Source: an uncultured Candidatus Saccharibacteria bacterium
GTDB lineage: Bacteria; Patescibacteria; Saccharimonadia; Saccharimonadales; Nanosynbacteraceae
Assembly: GCA_947097375.1 (NCBI GenBank)
Contig: CAMURE010000040.1
Coordinates: forward strand, 1 to 5,184
Length of the DNA stretch: 5,184 bases
Direction: 5' to 3'
The notes below the pieces were generated by a model. That model ran no database searches. It had not been told where the DNA came from and saw nothing but the letters and a program-made list of their open reading frames with translations. Shown here piece after piece: positions 4,955 through 5,184 of the stretch (position 1 is the first letter of the stretch; each line of letters starts with the position of its first letter). The translations under genes were made by a program, and so were the position numbers.

Positions 4955-5184
4955 TCAGTCAAGTATCGCCTTAATCCGCCGAATCCCAGCAGCGCTCGCC
5001 TCCTCTTTGGTAATCGTAAAGCGTTTGCCACCCTCGGCCAAGACGCCGGTGTGTTCGACGTGCGGACCACCGCATATCTCAAAGCTGATAATATTATTGC
5101 CCGCGCCAATAGAATAGACTTTCACCGTGTCGCCGTAGCGCTCGCCAAAGGCGCCGATTGCACCCATTTTTAGCGCCTCGTCAG
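4955..5184 (-). CDS. alaS: Alanyl-tRNA synthetase, C-terminal part (partial)
   Basis: AlaRS charges tRNA-Ala and removes wrongly attached Ser or Gly in its editing domain. The window holds the last 75 full codons; the frame stays open to the right edge (DEALKMGAIGAFGE...), so the gene continues outside. The motif AFGERYGD (residues 10-17 of the fragment) and FEICGGPHVEHTG are hallmarks of the AlaRS editing domain, with Cys and His of CGGPH as zinc-site ligands. The end, KEEASAAGIRRIKAILD, corresponds to the close of the editing domain (usual form SxAAGxRRIEA). The TGA stop follows at once, so the long coiled linker and C-Ala domain of standard bacterial AlaRS (about 875 residues in E. coli) are missing. 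The fragment alone could also be a freestanding AlaX editing protein, but the sequence style fits a short AlaRS. Confidence 0.9.
   Translation of the reverse strand, partial: DEALKMGAIGAFGERYGDTVKVYSIGAGNNIISFEICGGPHVEHTGVLAEGGKRFTITKEEASAAGIRRIKAILD

Noticed and set aside
4927..4960. GAGG/CCTC hairpin plus homopolymer as an alaS terminator
   Set aside because: On the coding (minus) strand the hairpin is followed by an A-run, not a T-run, and the stem is only 4 bp. The A-run better fits an UP-like element of the next promoter.
1..5184. CRISPR array, insertion sequence, tRNA or rRNA gene
   Set aside because: I found no spaced direct repeats, transposase motifs, terminal inverted repeats of an element, or cloverleaf-like sequence. 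Gaps between genes are at most 76 bp.

Overview
The window looks like chromosomal DNA from a member of the Candidate Phyla Radiation (Patescibacteria), most likely a Saccharibacteria (TM7) relative. I base this on recognition, not on a search. The clues are an alanyl-tRNA synthetase that stops right after its editing domain, an FtsA-like protein with no ftsZ beside it, and a single-pass membrane protein of the type often auto-annotated 'baseplate J/gp47 family' in these genomes. UAA, UAG and UGA all serve as stops, so the standard bacterial code applies, not the UGA=Gly code of Gracilibacteria. Base composition is near balanced and coding density is very high.

All six genes lie on the minus strand, so transcription runs from right to left. 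In order they are: the 3' end of alaS (4955-5184); a 67-bp gap with a good sigma70-type promoter; an FtsA-like actin-fold ATPase (3625-4887); a 537-residue bitopic membrane protein (2011-3624); the YqgF/RuvX nuclease (1617-2021); the MltG endolytic transglycosylase (532-1620); a 62-bp gap with a promoter-like sequence and a strong ribosome binding site; and a KhpA-type KH-domain RNA-binding protein (77-469). Positions 1-76 carry no clear gene but hold inverted repeats that could fold into RNA structure.

The block from ftsA-like to mltG is very tight. The stop and start codons abut at ftsA/membrane protein, the membrane protein and ruvX overlap by 11 nt, and ruvX and mltG overlap by 4 nt (ATGA). 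These four genes are therefore probably one transcript with coupled translation. Functionally the block pairs envelope and division functions (actin-like ATPase, membrane-anchored exported beta-rich protein, glycan-strand terminase) with housekeeping RNA/DNA functions (RuvX, KhpA, AlaRS). The order alaS ... ruvX ... mltG recalls the Bacillus order alaS-ireB(yrzL)-ruvX(yrrK)-yrzB-mltG(yrrL), but here the two envelope genes sit between alaS and ruvX.

I did not find a clear new defence, mobile or CRISPR-type system. The strongest candidates for something undescribed are the coupled FtsA-like/membrane-protein pair and the unidentified structured region at the left edge.
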